NCBI GenBank assembly: GCA_036023115.1
Contig: JAYKKT010000073.1
Span: 12,711,001-12,775,000, forward strand
From: Brasenia schreberi
Taxonomy: Eukaryota > Streptophyta > Magnoliopsida > Nymphaeales > Cabombaceae
DNA length: 64,000 bases
Direction: 5' to 3'
Numbering within the stretch: the stretch's first letter is position 1; every line of letters starts with the position of its first letter. Under the pieces are notes generated by a model. The model saw only the letters and a program-made list of their open reading frames with translations. It searched no databases and was not told the origin of the DNA. Both the position numbers and the translations under genes were made by a program. This document shows positions 1 to 13,436 of this stretch, piece by piece.

Positions 1-94
1 TCTTCTCCTCGGACTTTCTGTTACGTGAATTGCTAGATTAATTGTTCAATTCAACTAGTATTTCACTCATTGTGTTGTGATTTTTGGATTGTAG

Positions 95-3000
95 TCCCAC
101 ACAGAGCATTGGATTACTTTCATACACATTCTTGCGCAGCACTGGGAAGGATGATATAGTGGTTCCTATGGTAAGATATTCCTTTCTTTTTGGTATCATC
201 ATTTGATGGGGTTGTAGAGAGTAAATGTTTCCATTCCTCCTTTTAATTACTACAATATATGTTTCTCTTGTTTCCTCTGTGTCACTGAATCATTTTGACT
301 ATTCAGGTTGACTATGAGAAAGTGAAGGAAAGTTGGAAACCGTTGGTTCGATCATCTCAATCTGATTGGATCAGAACCTTGGAAACTATTGTAGAGTGGT
401 CTCCTTATGCAAATGAAACTGATATTTTGCAACAGGTAATGCTAATATTCCTGTCTATTTTGTTACTAGAGTTCAGATTGGTCTTATTGTAAATAGTGGA
501 GTGATTTCCACAAATTAATCACCAACTCTCTGTAAAAAATAAAAGAGTGACGTGGAGTAAAAGCTTGGATCATAAATATGTGATTCTCACATAAAGCTAT
601 ACACTAGATGTCCAACTATTTGGGGTTCAAGTACGATATCTGGAATCTAGGTGACCCATCATGATTGTTTCGGTTTAGAACCATATCGACACTACTTCCC
701 ACTGCCAGTCAAAAAGAAATCTGATCTTACCATCTGAGTGGACACAATTGATGCAATTAGGGAGCTAACTCATTATTATTGAACAAGTTATCATAATTCG
801 CCATGTGTGAGGTATCTGGTGGGTTTCAAATTGAAGTCTTGTGTAAAATTTTACTTTCTTCATATGGGATAGAAAGCTTGTTCCTATAGAAGCTCCTTCC
901 TTGACCTGGGTCCACCATTCGGGAAGGGGATCCTTGCAGCTTTGTATTTTTGAGCACGAGACATGTTGTATCCAGTGTTGTTCGACACGTATCGTATCGT
1001 GTATCGTTTTGGTCCACGATACGGGCATATCGTAGCGTAGCGTATCGTACTTTAATATTAAAAAAATAGTAAAAATATTTAAAAAATCAGAAAAAATTAG
1101 AAAAAATCTAAAAAGACAGAAAAAATTAGAAAAAACCTGATAATTGCAAAGAATTCATATAATGCAAATTTAGTACATATTGATCATTCACCATTGAACA
1201 ATTAAAAAAATTACATATTTTGAAGCAAAAAATGAAATACATTTACATTTACTGATTTACATATTGTAAATTTGTAATCAGGATCATCAACTAAATAATC
1301 TTCATCTTCTCCTTGATGAAGATTCAAAGTTTCTCACCACCTTTTGCTTCAAAATCAAAATCTTTATCTCCTTGATGATGTTGTTGCGCTCCTTCTAAAT
1401 TAATCCATGCAATGTCTTCTTCGGTTAGGAGTGTATTTTCTTCGTTATCTTCTATAATCCACTCACCTAATATATCAAAATTAACAAACCAACTATCTTT
1501 GTACATATAGTTGGCACATTTGCTAATTTTCATATGTGAGCAAAACGATGAGCTCCATTTCTTTGATTATCGAGTCTATGACACCCTAGTGATGTGATAT
1601 TGTTGATGATTTCCTCTTTTTCTCTTACTGTAGACTAGCTTTTTAATTAACGCTTGAAATGGTTTGAAACTGAAGGATGATATATAGATGTTGTGGGTCA
1701 AAATCAGGTCATCTGATTACTTCTGATCTCACTTCACAGACTGAGCTAAGCCTCACATACGTCGATCATGTTCAACTCAATGGAAGTCATGTAAGGTGAA
1801 CCCTAAAATAGTGAAGTTGTGAAATGCCCACTCAATGAACTGAGGCAACCAAATTGTTCTTCATTGTTTGCGATTTCATAAAATTAGAAACTGGTAGTAG
1901 AAATATACCTAAAAGTTGGCAACAGAAAGGGAAATGATTTTGTCACAATTGTTATTTGTTCATAAATTATTCTTATTCAATAAATTTCTTATAAACTAAC
2001 CTGAATTTACATGTTATATACATGCATGCAGTTTGCAATCCCAAACAAGCATACCGAAGGATGCGTTGGAGAGAAGTGAAGAGAGGCCACAAACCTGCAA
2101 AAAAAAATTTAAACTTTTTTTTTTTGGCATAACACCCGTATCGTACGATACGACACGATAACCTTTATCATACGATACAGGTTATCGTATCGTGGCTTCC
2201 CACAATGTGATAAGGATAACACTGATCAACATCCAAGGCTTTCAAAAGATTCACTTTATGTCAGGACGTGACTAGAAGTTTATCTTAGTTTTTACTTGAT
2301 CAGATTCCATGCTGCATAGCTGCTTATTTTATTGTTTTGATGGTTACTTGCAGTGGATAATTCAAGTATGGCTGCTTACACTCTGTTCTTTTACTTATTA
2401 TCATCGGTCACAGTTTAGTTGCTTGGAAGAACATGGGACCCGCATTGTCATATACAATTTATGGGAAGACGACCATGGAGAGCTTGAACTTGATTTTGAT
2501 GCAGATCCATATGTAAGTATTTCACTGATGCTGGTGTAGTTATTCATCCTTGCACCAGAGACTTCCAGATTTTGTAGCTTTAGCGTTAGGATTCAGGTAA
2601 TGATACATATTGGATATTCTCAGAATCCTGGTAACTATTCTTGCTATAAAGAAGCTTTTAAGGTCCACTACTAACTCCATTAGTAGGGTGCATCTAACCT
2701 GTATAACTATCAGTATGAATTTAACCACACAGGATATCCAACTAAGAGGCGTCAACCGTGACAAGAAAAAAATGGAGATGGCCAAGCAGTATCCGAACTC
2801 TAGGCACTTCCCTACATTTCAGCATTCACTAAGGGTACATTTCTTGCCAGCAATTGCATTGTTTTCTGAAAATGGATCCTTTCACCCATTTTCTTGTTAA
2901 CCCCTCAGGTAATTTGTTTCAAACAATTGCAGAGCTATGCCTCAATTCTTTATCTGAAACTTCCAGTTGGCTTCAGGATGATACTGTGTGGAAAAGATGT

Positions 3001-6000
3001 TAAGCACCATAACTTAGTGAATGATATGATGCTAAAGGAGGAAGCTACCTACAGGCCGATGCTTGAGGGGATTCCGAAGGATTCTAATGTAATAACTTCT
3101 TGCTATATATGCTATCATGGTTTGCTTCAACTAGCTTGAGCTGGATTCTTCTACAATTTGTATTAAGAATGTTAGTCGGATTAAACAGTGACATATTCAG
3201 GCCCTTCTGAATGTGCCAAATGATTTTGCAGTTTCCTGTTGGAAGACCGAAGTTGGAACTTCACTTACTAGAACCCAGGCTTTTGGAGTGTACATGAACA
3301 TGGGGTTTACCTTATTAGGTCTGGCATGACAAATTAACCAATCCTGGATTTTTTTTTACTACCGTCACTTATTTAGACAATTGAGCAAGCAACAGGCCTT
3401 GTATAGATTCAACTTGAGGCAAGCCAGGGCTGTCTGACTCATTATTTATGCCGAATCTCTAACAGCTTTTGAAAATCTTACGTACTTTTTATGTTCCCAC
3501 TTTTCTTACGGGCAGATGGTTGCTGTTGTGACCATGGGGTTTGTGAAAGATGCAAAGCATCATATTGACATTCAAGGGTTCAATGTGTACCACAGGAATC
3601 GTCTTATCAAAGTGAGTTTATTCTTTTCTTGGTACACATCTCTGTTCCATGTGTGTATGGCTTGTTTAATGACATTTTTTGTTAAATCACTTTCCTTTTA
3701 GTATGAATGGTACATGCTATCAATTTAATCAAGTGCTCAAACAATTGGAAAAATGGTAGTTTAAATTGAGTTGGTTCCCTAATTGGCACTGTTGAAGTTT
3801 GATCTCTCAGTGATCTGTCACATTCTTTTAGTGAAGTACTATAATGGTGATCATATCATTAGTCAAACTTTATCTTAATTTTGGAGGTTTGTAACTTTGG
3901 TTTCATGACTGCTATTTCTCCACCCTTCTCTTTGAAACTATTTATTAGTTAGCTATATTTCATGTCTCCTCTATAAGTTACCTCCAAGTGATCATTGAAC
4001 TTGAATCTTTTCTAAGTAACCTGCTTTAACTGATGCCATTATATTGGTAGATGAGATAAGGGAAGAAAGTAACAAGAACCTGAACTGTAGAAAGCAACCT
4101 TAAAAGCAAAAGTAGTCAACCTTGTAGAACAAGGACTAATGTTGCTAGTTTGACAGTTTGGCGGATATTGATGATAACTCGTTCAGTCCATAGTATCCTT
4201 CCCTACGTTCAGCAATCTATATGTATAATGCATCAAAAAGATAATTTGCAAACACTTAAAGATGAGATGCGTAAAACTAAAGTAAGCTGGCTAAAATAGA
4301 AAAATATTATTTAAATACTTGGAGATGGGACACAACAACAACAAACAACAACAACTAAGCCTTTTCCCATACTACATGGGGTCGGCTACATAGATTCTTT
4401 GTTTCCACAGAGCCCTATCACGTGTCATGCTAGCAGTTAACTCAATATAAACTATATCATTCTTTATTGTTTCTTTCCAACACTTTTGTGGTCGTCTTCT
4501 CTCTCTTTTAACATTTTCACAATCTAGTTTTTCATATCTTCTTACGGGAGTGTCCTTGGGTCATCTTTCTACACGTTCAAACCATCTTAAACGATTTTCT
4601 CTCATTTTATCCTCTATTGTTGCTACTCTCAATTTGTACTTGGAGATGAGACACATGGACCTAAAATAAGTTGGCTAAAATGGAGTGGTGTATTAGGTAT
4701 TGTCTATGAAGTTACCCCTCAAATTAAAAGACATATAAGGTAGGAAGTCCAAAGGTGCTTTATAGTAATTCTTTCTAACATACCTATGTCGGATCCATTG
4801 GCATGTGCGGATGACGGAAAAGTTGGTACTACCAACATGTGGAAAGGATGTAACCAACAAATATGAAGATGTTGAGGTGGATGTGCTGCCACTGCTCATT
4901 TAGAAGATAAAATGAGCAAATGACTCTTGAGGTGATTTGGACATTGAGATGAAGGCAGATGGAGCTTCAGTTAAAATGTGTGAAAAAGTGAATGGTGAAC
5001 ACTTCAAGAGAGGTTGAAGAAGGTCCCATAAGTGATGATATTTGGACATTTGTAGAGCAACCAGATTTAAGACGTGGGAAGTGGAGCTTAGATTTGAATG
5101 TTTGAGAAACTAAATGATGAAAGCTCAAGAGAGGGATAGAGACAGGCGTAGAAAGTGTTGGAAGAACAGAAAAAGGTGATGTTGATTTTTTTGAGTTAAA
5201 AACTGAAAAATATGGCACTAGATCTGTCCCCATGGCTGTTCAAGAATCCACATAATGATCCCAGTTAGTGTGGAGAAAGGCTTAGTTTTTGTTTATGTAT
5301 TTACCAAACTTGAATATGCTCAGTTTAAATTTGGACTGGAACAACTTTAAAAGTTGAACATGAGTTGAATTCGCCTATTTCCTCAATTTGTTGCATGGAA
5401 GATGCATATGTATTGGCAGCTTTCACACTTTCCAAAACCAAGTCCAACTTCAACTAGGCTATGTTTGATTGTGTTAGACTAACCTTCTCAACCGAATATG
5501 ACATGTTTCTACTCATTAATGTATCTATGACAAACAGAAAGAGACACGAGCTTAAATGAATCTGATTACAGTCTTGTTTGTTCATTCAAACTAAGTTTAC
5601 TCCATTATATCTGTTTACTGAGTTTGGACCCCTTCATTATTTCTTGGGAATCGAAGTATCGAGGAACTCATGAGGCATATTTCTAACTCAAAGGAAATAA
5701 ACTATGGATGTACCGAAGGACACTCATACGTTAGATTGTAAGCCTGCTAATGTGCCCATGGATAGTAACTTGAAATTAAGTACCCGTACCAATAAACAGT
5801 TGCAGAAGCCTCGAGAATATCAAAGGTTGGTGAGACGACTTATATATTTGACGATTATATGCCCAAATATTTCGGATATTGTGAGTATGTAAGTCGGTTT
5901 TTGTACAACCCTACCAGAACTCATATGAACGTTGTGAGACAAATATTAAGGTACTTAAGCACACTCCAAGAAATGACCTATCGTATAGAACTCAATGTGG

Positions 6001-9000
6001 AGTTATTTACAGATGCAGATTGGGTGGACTCCGTTAATGATAGGCGGTCTACTTCAGGATACCTAACGATGGTTGGGGGCAACATACTATCTTGGAAAAG
6101 GAAAAAAAATGTAATGGCAACGTCGTCAGTAGAAGCATAGTATAGAGCGATAATACTTTGAGTATGTGAGGCAATTTAGCTAAAATCCCTACTACAAGAA
6201 CTTGGTACCTACACTAAAGAGTCGATTTTATTGTACTGTGACAATCAAGGTGTGATTCAAATAGCTATAAATCTGGTATATCATGAGAGAATGAAGTATA
6301 TTGAAATAGATTGTCACTTCATAAGAGATGAATTAAAGTCTGAAATCAACCAAAGCCTTAGGGAAAAGAAGACTTGAAAAGCTCCTTAGGAAGTTAGGGA
6401 TTCAAAGTATCTTTGTCCCAACTTGAGGGAGAGTGTTAGAATCAAGTTTGTATGCCTTTATGAGTTATGTATTGAGTTAACCCTGTTTTCTTTGATTTTG
6501 TTTTTAAAGGTACTTTAAATTAGGAGTCACTTATTAAAGGCAATTTAGTCTTTTCTGTTATTTTCTATATTATAAAATCTAATGGTCAATCGACCAGATT
6601 AATAAAAAAGAAAGAGAGAGAGAGAGAGGTGCAACCGACTGCCAAAGAGCGCCTAAAACCCTAATTCCCAATTATTCATCAGCTTGATTCACATCTATTC
6701 TTTTGTTTATGCTGATTATTCTACAGTAGCATCTCCATGAACATGTTTACTCTCTCTCATGCAGCCATTTTGGAGGGTCTGGCATGCAGCTGGTAGTCAT
6801 GGCCGTGGAGTAATAGGTAGTGGTGTTGTGGTATTAATATTTCCATTTTTACTTAGGTTCACGTCATGGTGAATTTTGTCTTTTCTGGTTCAGGTGTTCT
6901 GGAAGCTAATTTTGTTGAGCCAGCCCATGATAAACAAGGATTTGAACGAACCACTGTGCTTTCCAGACTTGAGGCACGCCTTCTTCAGATGCAGAAAACA
7001 TACTGGTTGGTCTAACAATTGATCTCTTAATATAAGGATCATGTGTTTAGAACAGTTTATCCTTATCATTGGCTGCTCTGTCTCATGTCACTCAGGTCAC
7101 ACAACTGTCACAAAATAGGATATGCCCCTACACGTAATAAGAAATTTATCAAAGATTCTTCTCCAGGTATTGGCATATTTTGATAGCTTTATCTCCAAAA
7201 CGGTATGCTGGATGCTCCTGTATTGACTGTTGGTGTTTAACTTGAACCATGTCATTTGCAATGTAAAGCATAAAAATGACCATGAGAAAGCTTACTTGCT
7301 ACTTTCAAATCAATCCCAGTTGATAATGGTTGGATAGTTTCTAACTTCTGAGTGAATTTGTCGCAGATTCTTCACCTGAACCTCCTTCATCCAGGGGTAG
7401 AAGCAAGGCTCTTTCTTTTGCTGTTGGAGGTTCACGTGGTCAATCCACATTTACCAATTCTGAAAAGTCACATTCCAAGTCAAATGGTAAAGAGTTCAAG
7501 GGAGGTCGTGGTTTGCAGCTGGTATTATCAAATGATGAGGAACACGTTAATGCACATAGTGAAGGTAGACTGGGTAATAGAAACATGAAGTGTTCAACAC
7601 CAGCTTCGTTAAACAAAGCAGAAGAATCAGCTTTGAGAAAGCCTCGGACATCTGGATATTTTGACAAAACCAGGAAACTTGAAAAATCACAAAGAACTCA
7701 TTGGGCTGGAGACTGTTCACACCCTATTGGTGATGATGGTGATCCTGCCTTATCTTGCAGCCAGGTAGAAAGGATGGATGATGTGAATGCTGCTGGTGAA
7801 ACACAAATGGGTGAAGCTCGTGCTTTAAGTGGGAGAAGTAACTCTGCCGAGAATCTCACTTCAAGGGTACTTTGTCCTTTCTTTGTTTTTATCATGAATT
7901 ACTATTTTAACATCCCACTGTGTTTTTGATACGGATTGCAGTATGCAGTCTCAATTAGCACTTGGGATTTTTTTTATGTTGAAACCTAAATGAACCTCGT
8001 TTAAATAGCAGCAAGCCAAGCTGAACGGATGCCACGAAGATTTGCTTGTGTAGTTAAAATATTCTAAATCAAGTGTTTTGAGTTTAACATATGGGTATGT
8101 TATCGTGATTCTTATGTGTTCTGATATTCACGAGACTTTAGTTCATGGGGTTTAATTTCATCTGTCATACAGCTCATCTTCAATCTTCTGTAGCTATTGA
8201 AAAATTCTTAAACGAAGCAAAGCAGTAGCAGCTAACGAATTATGTTAGTCTTGTGGTAATGGTGTTGTTTCTTTCAAATGGATAAAATATCATAGAGCTT
8301 AAGATATGTAGTGTGAATATTGTGTCATGTATATGCAGGCAGCTGAGCGGCAGTATACTACTAATCTTCAAATACACAACAATGCTAGTAGCTATGAACG
8401 CCCAAATCTTTGTAAATCTAGCACTGCAGTTGTGGGGAAGTCACATACTGGTAGTGTAAAGCATTTGGAGGATCAAAATCATGAATCAAATGACAGGTTT
8501 CTTCAACTGACCTCACTGGTTGATGGTCCATTTATATGATGATTCATGTCCTTTTCTTTTTCCACTCTATGCTTTGTTTTACAGATTAGCAGCACCTGGG
8601 GGGGAAATGTTGAAAGTTTGTCAGGAATTACAATCTGAAATGGACAAAATTCGAACATTGGAAGATCAGGTTACTTTTACACTCCCAGTGCCATAGGATG
8701 CTGGACTGTTGCTTATTTGTCTGTTGCGCACAGCTTGAAGACTACAAAAAGAAGCTTGAGGAGGCGAGGAAAGAACATGAATCATTGATTGACATATTCT
8801 CAGAAGAAAGGATTCGTCACAACCGGGAGGAGGAAACTCTAGGGAATAAGTTGAAGGTGAGGTTAAAGTTTCTACTTGAATTTATTCATTTCTCTTTAGG
8901 CCATCGGCAGAATCAATTATTTAGCAGCCTGTTGGGCACTAGATCTGGCTGATGGTTTCTTCAGGTTGACATGAAATTTGACTCTAGGTCCAGCAGGAAC

Positions 9001-9136
9001 AGTTTTCTTCGTCTTGATATAAAATTTGACTCTTGAGAATCTTTGTTTGTACCAGGAAGCTTATACTACTATACAAGAGTTGCTACAGAAACAAGGTGTG
9101 AAGCCAGAAAGTTCGCCTATGACTCGCTGCCTGTAA
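95..9136 (+). CDS. MORC: MORC-family GHKL ATPase, 3' fourteen exons (5' end outside window)
   Basis: Exons by GT-AG borders and continuous reading frame: 95-170, 307-435, 2414-2512, 2733-2834, 2933-3088, 3516-3611, 6765-6816, 6894-7005, 7096-7166, 7367-7866, 8339-8496, 8585-8669, 8734-8856, 9056-9136 (TAA). Together they give 612 codons without interruption. Plant MORC proteins are nuclear ATPases that compact chromatin and support RNA-directed DNA methylation and immune signalling. The first visible exon reads QSIGLLSYTFLR, the end of the GHKL ATPase domain. The next exons give the S5-like transducer region (NLWEDD, DIQLRGVNRD, GFVKDAKHH, GFNVYHRNRLIKPFWRVW, EANFVEPAHDKQGFERT, NCHKIGY). Exon 10 (7367-7866) is a low-complexity basic and acidic linker. 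The last three exons encode a C-terminal coiled coil (EDYKKKLEEARKEHE). The ATP-binding N terminus lies before the window. The sequence looks closest to the MORC4/5/7 branch, but this subgroup is from memory. The gene looks functional despite TE-filled introns. Confidence 0.93.
973..2224 (-). mobile_element. Non-autonomous hAT element, copy 1 (MORC intron)
   Basis: The element begins CAGTGTTGTTC and ends GGATAACACTG. Both ends carry clustered CGTATCG/CGATACG words. The interior is AT-rich and shares long stretches with the copies at 44655-45767 and 46562-47646. A minus-strand remnant (about 1324-1533, containing EEDIAWINLE) resembles the acidic C-terminal tail of hAT transposases. No convincing 8-bp target duplication is seen: the flanks are GTTGTATC and ATCAACAT. 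This suggests flank decay or a rearranged end. Strand is given by the transposase remnant. Confidence 0.8.
4333..4635 (-). mobile_element. RTE-type LINE 3' fragment
   Basis: Starts with an ACAACAACAAC tract, the complement of a TTG-repeat tail, followed by the block CTAAGCCTTTTCCCATACTA and GGGGTCGGCTACAT shared with the RTE LINEs at 40047-41522 and 52511-53820. It covers the C-terminal end of the RTE reading frame in reverse. Severely 5' truncated, inside the 3.1-kb MORC intron. Confidence 0.8.
4640..5310 (+). mobile_element. Older RTE-like LINE 3' remnant, opposite orientation
   Basis: On the plus strand this stretch shows scattered matches to the C-terminal part of the RTE LINE frame (a KMLRWM-like word near 4865, a degenerate trp-rich block near 4940). 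It ends with a diverged version of the 3' end (GAATCCACATAATGATCCC, then GGAAAGGCTTAG at 5275-5286). Many stops. It is more diverged than the neighbouring RTE piece, so it is probably an older insertion. Confidence 0.5.
5575..6725 (+). mobile_element. Ty1/copia 3' fragment (RT end, RNase H, 3' LTR)
   Basis: The region encodes, with frameshifts and stops, the end of a copia reverse transcriptase (FGPLHYFLGIEV-like word near 5620-5660) and its RNase H (LFTDADWVDS near 6003-6032, RRSTSGYL, and SVEA followed by an in-frame TAG at 6137-6139). A purine-rich tract (GAGGGAGAG) precedes a 3' LTR at 6434-6725, which starts TGTTAGAAT and ends ATTCTACA. The 5' part of the element is missing. It lies in the MORC intron just before exon 7 (6765), in gene orientation. 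Confidence 0.85.
6434..6725 (+). repeat. 3' LTR of truncated copia element
   Basis: Starts TGTTAGAATC directly after a polypurine tract and ends GATTATTCTACA, giving the short inverted termini usual for copia LTRs. It contains a GA microsatellite at 6612-6628. The end lies only about 40 bp from the MORC exon 7 acceptor. Confidence 0.65.
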
Positions 9137-12100
9137 GTGTGGCTTATTTGAAGGTCACTTGTATTTTTGGACTGCTCGGTCATTCGATTATGCGACATCT
9201 GCATCCCTGGCGATCAGCATTGCTTCTAGTGTTGAATGGGTAGATTATGGTTGCATCTGTTCTCTAGTTTTGGCAATGTGTGTGGTGCTAACCATCTCAA
9301 AGGTTGAATGCTTGTGAAAATTGTACATGGTCAAGTATAGGTGAAGAATGAGAAGCTCTGGATTTGAACTAAGAACCTTGTGCACATGCTGACCCACAAA
9401 CTGGCATGTACCCTGTGTTGTCGGTGTGTTAATTCCATAATGAAAGATATTGTTCATCTACTGATGAATGCGTGCTTGTAAATGTTGTAATTGGTGCCGT
9501 CCCAAATTAGTTGTCTTGGTCAGTTGTATTAAGGGAATTCTATTTGGTTTTGATGCTAAATACGGCAAGAAGTCTGTGTAGACGGAAAACACGAAAGATT
9601 CAAACCAGTGGAAACTGTGAAGGACTAAGGGGTTAACTGCACAGCGGAACCTGAATATTCGATTCCATTTGGGCGATTCGTGCTTGCATTCAAACTCCTA
9701 TACAGCGCTCACACAGAGAGAGAAAGAGAGAGAGAGAGAGGTGTTAGTATACAATAACTAAGCCTTATCCCGTACTAGATGGGGTCGACAACTTAGGTGG
9801 TAATATATTCAAACAAATCTTAATTATCTATTTTGGATGATATACATGTGTATTTTTTTCTTTTCAATTTCATTTAACTCATCCATCAATACAAGATAAT
9901 AGTTGAAATTTATTTGGATATTCTAGCACCTGTATTATCATATACCAGGTTTATATAAAGGGTTGGACAAACACAGTTTTCATCCCCGCGGTAATAATAC
10001 AAACACGATTTCTTCATATTGATGTACACTTGTTCACACGGTTGTCTGCTTTGAATTTTTTTGTGTGGCTCGTATATATGGAAAGTGGATGATACAAACA
10101 ATTTATATCCAAGTCAATTTCAACTATTTGATTGAGGTATGGATTTGAAATTAGAAAACAAAAACTAAAAATGAATATATTGGGTAATAAATAAATTTTG
10201 TAATTTTAAGCATGTCCTTCAGTAGGGTACTTGAGATTGGTTTATATAAATATATATATTGTGTGTGTGTGTGTGTGTGAAAATTAGATATTGAACTTGT
10301 TTATTATATGACTATAATTTAAAAATTATAAGGGTTTTTAAAAAAGAACATTGGACAATTTTATTACATTAAATTTTTTTAAAAACAATAGTCGAACATA
10401 AATGAACGAACATCAATGGCGGGCATGATCTAATATATATATCTTCAAGTCACCTATAGAGCTAAATTAATTACAATTTCATAAAGAAGAAAATTTTCTT
10501 AATTGTGCTCTTGCAATTACGGAAACAAATTTTCAATAATTCATCATCCAACGTTAGATTTGGGAGTAGGTATTACTGTGGTTCTCTCTCTCTCTACGTT
10601 ACAGATTATCTTAGCGATGCGAGCTTCCATATATTCAGATATGAATAGAAAGGTTGGCAAAGGGATATTAAGATTGGGTAAGGTCTGTTTTGGCAAGAAA
10701 AGCAGGACTGTTACCCTGTTAGATACGATAATTATGACAGTGCCCTGTTGATAAGGATCTTACCATTGTGGCGTGTGGATTTACATGCACTCTGTTATCG
10801 GGTCGAAGGCGGCAGCCCCGTTGGTGTGCACGAGGGAGCCGGCATTAGCGCCAGAGTGGTTCGAGATTGATGAGTATGGTTCGGGTTCAGCTCGTGTATT
10901 TGGGTTTGTATGGGTTGCGCGTGACTTGGGGGTCTTGTGCGTGTCTGCATGGGTTGGGTCAGGATCTTAAGGTCGAATTATGTTGTGTTTTGGGACCAGC
11001 GTGGATGAGTCCAATAACAGGTTTGGGTCCTGCCCCACATAGGTTGAATGTAACCAGGTCCCTAGTGTATGAAAGTTAATGGGATGGCTTGAGTTAGGGG
11101 TTCGGCTATTAATGTTTGGGAGAGTACTTGAGAGAGGGAGTTTGAGGGAAGAGTGAGAGAAGGTGGGGAGTCTGGGACTTTCTTGTTGGCCGTCTTTTTA
11201 GTTTATAGAACTGGACACCAAGTGGATTAGGCAGACAAACGACACCACTATCGTGTCGTGTGGACTCCTTTCTAAGGCTCTTGTAATCAGACAACCTTTG
11301 ATCTATAATGTTTGTCGTTTGATTCATTGTTTCCGTCTTTATGCGAAAAATCCTAGTTTTAGAATCGTGTGTATGTTCGGGTTAGATTGGAAGGCTAATT
11401 AGCACCGGGTGCCAACACAGGTCACGAGGAATTGCCGGTAACTCACCCGGCCATATTATCTTGTTCATATAACTGCCAATTTGATTAAGTAAAATTAACA
11501 CTAGACTTAGTTTGGGTTTTCCCCTGAAAAGAGAAATTAGATTTAGTAGGTTGTAGTCTATGGGTCCGATCCAATCTGGCGCATTATCACATTTCGCAGA
11601 TTTGGCCCACAAGAAGCCCCCTTCAAACCAAATCTCTCTCTAATGCCATTTCGTTGATCTGGTGCGGACCCGAACCCACAGTGAAGCCCCCCCCACTCAC
11701 AAAGGATCTCTCTCTCTCTGGCCTCTCCTCTCACACGTGCAATGCTCGTGCCACCACGCTCGCGCTTCCTACGATGGATGCGGCTGGACTGAGGCATGGA
11801 ACACGCGCTCTCGCAGGAGCGAGTGTCCCCTTTTGTCTGTACGCATCGTGGTAGACTCGTAATTTGAAGAAGATGCATGGGCCAATGCACGACAGATTCG
11901 GAAAGAGAGAAGCGGGGTTTGCTGTTCAGAAAGAGACGAGATGCCCGACGTCGGAAATTTCTTTCCGATATCTACAAGCGGTCATTCTACTGCTTCAGGT
12001 AGTGAAAGGAGACGACCCACAGAGAGAGAAAGAACGTATTATTTTTTGCGGTTGACGCTATTCGTGTCTGCCTGCTCTTTCTCTCTCAGCAATCGTTTTA

Positions 12101-12684
12101 AGTTTGGATTTCGCCATCTTGCCGATTTGGGTGACCCCTACTAAACCCTTCCTGTGTCTGCTGATTGCATGATAAGGATTTGCATAACCCTTCCTTTCCA
12201 TCTAGGCTTTTTCTTTCGTTGTTCATTTCCGTATAGAGAGAAAAAGAGAAATTACGATCCATTTCGTCAATTCACGTAAAAGGACTACTGCCACTCGTTG
12301 TCTCCCTGGTTATGGTGTTTTCTTTTTGGGCGATACCTTACGAAGTAACGGCTCATCTGGAAGGCGTAACAGCTCATTTCGAAGGATAATTGCTTTGATT
12401 TTCGTTTCGTTATCCGCACTGATTTCTCTTCACCCATCAGTTTCAGGTCCTCAAGATGTAATCTTCTCTTCCTTCCTTCAATAAACCCTAGATTTGCGTT
12501 CCTCTACCGATTATTTAGATCCTTTCGTCTGCCTTTTGAGGACAGCATATTCCTGGAGAGTGTTCCATCGAAGAAGAGGACGAGCAATTCGCCAGCTTGC
12601 CGGATTTTGTAAGGCGACAAAGCTCAAAAGAGATCGTAACTAGCGATCCGTAGTTTGGTGCAATTCTGCAACTAATCAATCGTC
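9137..12684. other. Intergenic region between MORC and the TPD1-like gene
   Basis: Contains the MORC 3' UTR, then AT-rich sequence. A decayed RTE-type tail motif (CTAAGCCTTATCCCGTACTA, then GGGGTCGACA) lies at about 9757-9795. A short GT microsatellite sits at 10260-10279. The stretch 11600-12660 is GC-richer with CT tracts and probably holds the promoter and 5' leader of the TPD1-like gene. The segment around 11050-11420 looks like a repeat but could not be classified. No gene recognised. Confidence 0.5.
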
Positions 12685-13399
12685 ATGATGGAAAATGAGA
12701 GGAACATGTTCATGGCTGCAACAATGGCGATAGTTCTTCTCTCCTTTCTCCTTACTGGTACGTGCACGTACGAGTCTCATCCAGTTATTCTCCTATTAAA
12801 AAGTAAAAGATCTGAATGCCATGAAAGGTCCCCATGAGCACCATCACTGTGGAACTTTTTGTTTTTTTTTAGTTCTCCCGCTTTACCTCTCTCACACACA
12901 GTCGTGCGCGCGCATACACATACAGAACAGAGTCGTCTTCAAGATCATTAGAGAAACGGGAACTTCTCGGTGTGATTTTTCTCAGTAGTTTAGGTGATGG
13001 AATCCAACATTAGTCTGATGATAGTCTCCGAAGATGAAAGCATCGTTACTTCGTCATCAGTGGGTAGAGATGATGAGAGTGATAGAACTTCATCCGTTTA
13101 ATAATTTTTCGAATTTCTACGTCGCTCCTATGGAAAGAGAGCAGAGTTGTCCTCGGGAAGTGTTTCCCGTCATTTGTAAAAAACGCGGAAAATTAGTCCT
13201 AATATGAAAAGAGAAGATCAGCGGTGTTATGATATTGATAATCCCTCTCAATTTTCGCCAGAAAATTCGTCCTTGGAAAGTGTTCCTGTGATTGTATAAA
13301 AAAAGAAAAATTTAGACTTAATATGGAAACAGATCCAGAGAAGTTCGTGCGTGATATTTACAGTCGCTTTGCATTTTCGTCAGGAAATTCGTCCTGAAT

Positions 13400-13436
<37 letters not shown>

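Noticed and set aside
973..2232. 8-bp target duplication for hAT copy 1
   Set aside because: Flanks GTTGTATC and ATCAACAT do not match, so no duplication is claimed for this copy.
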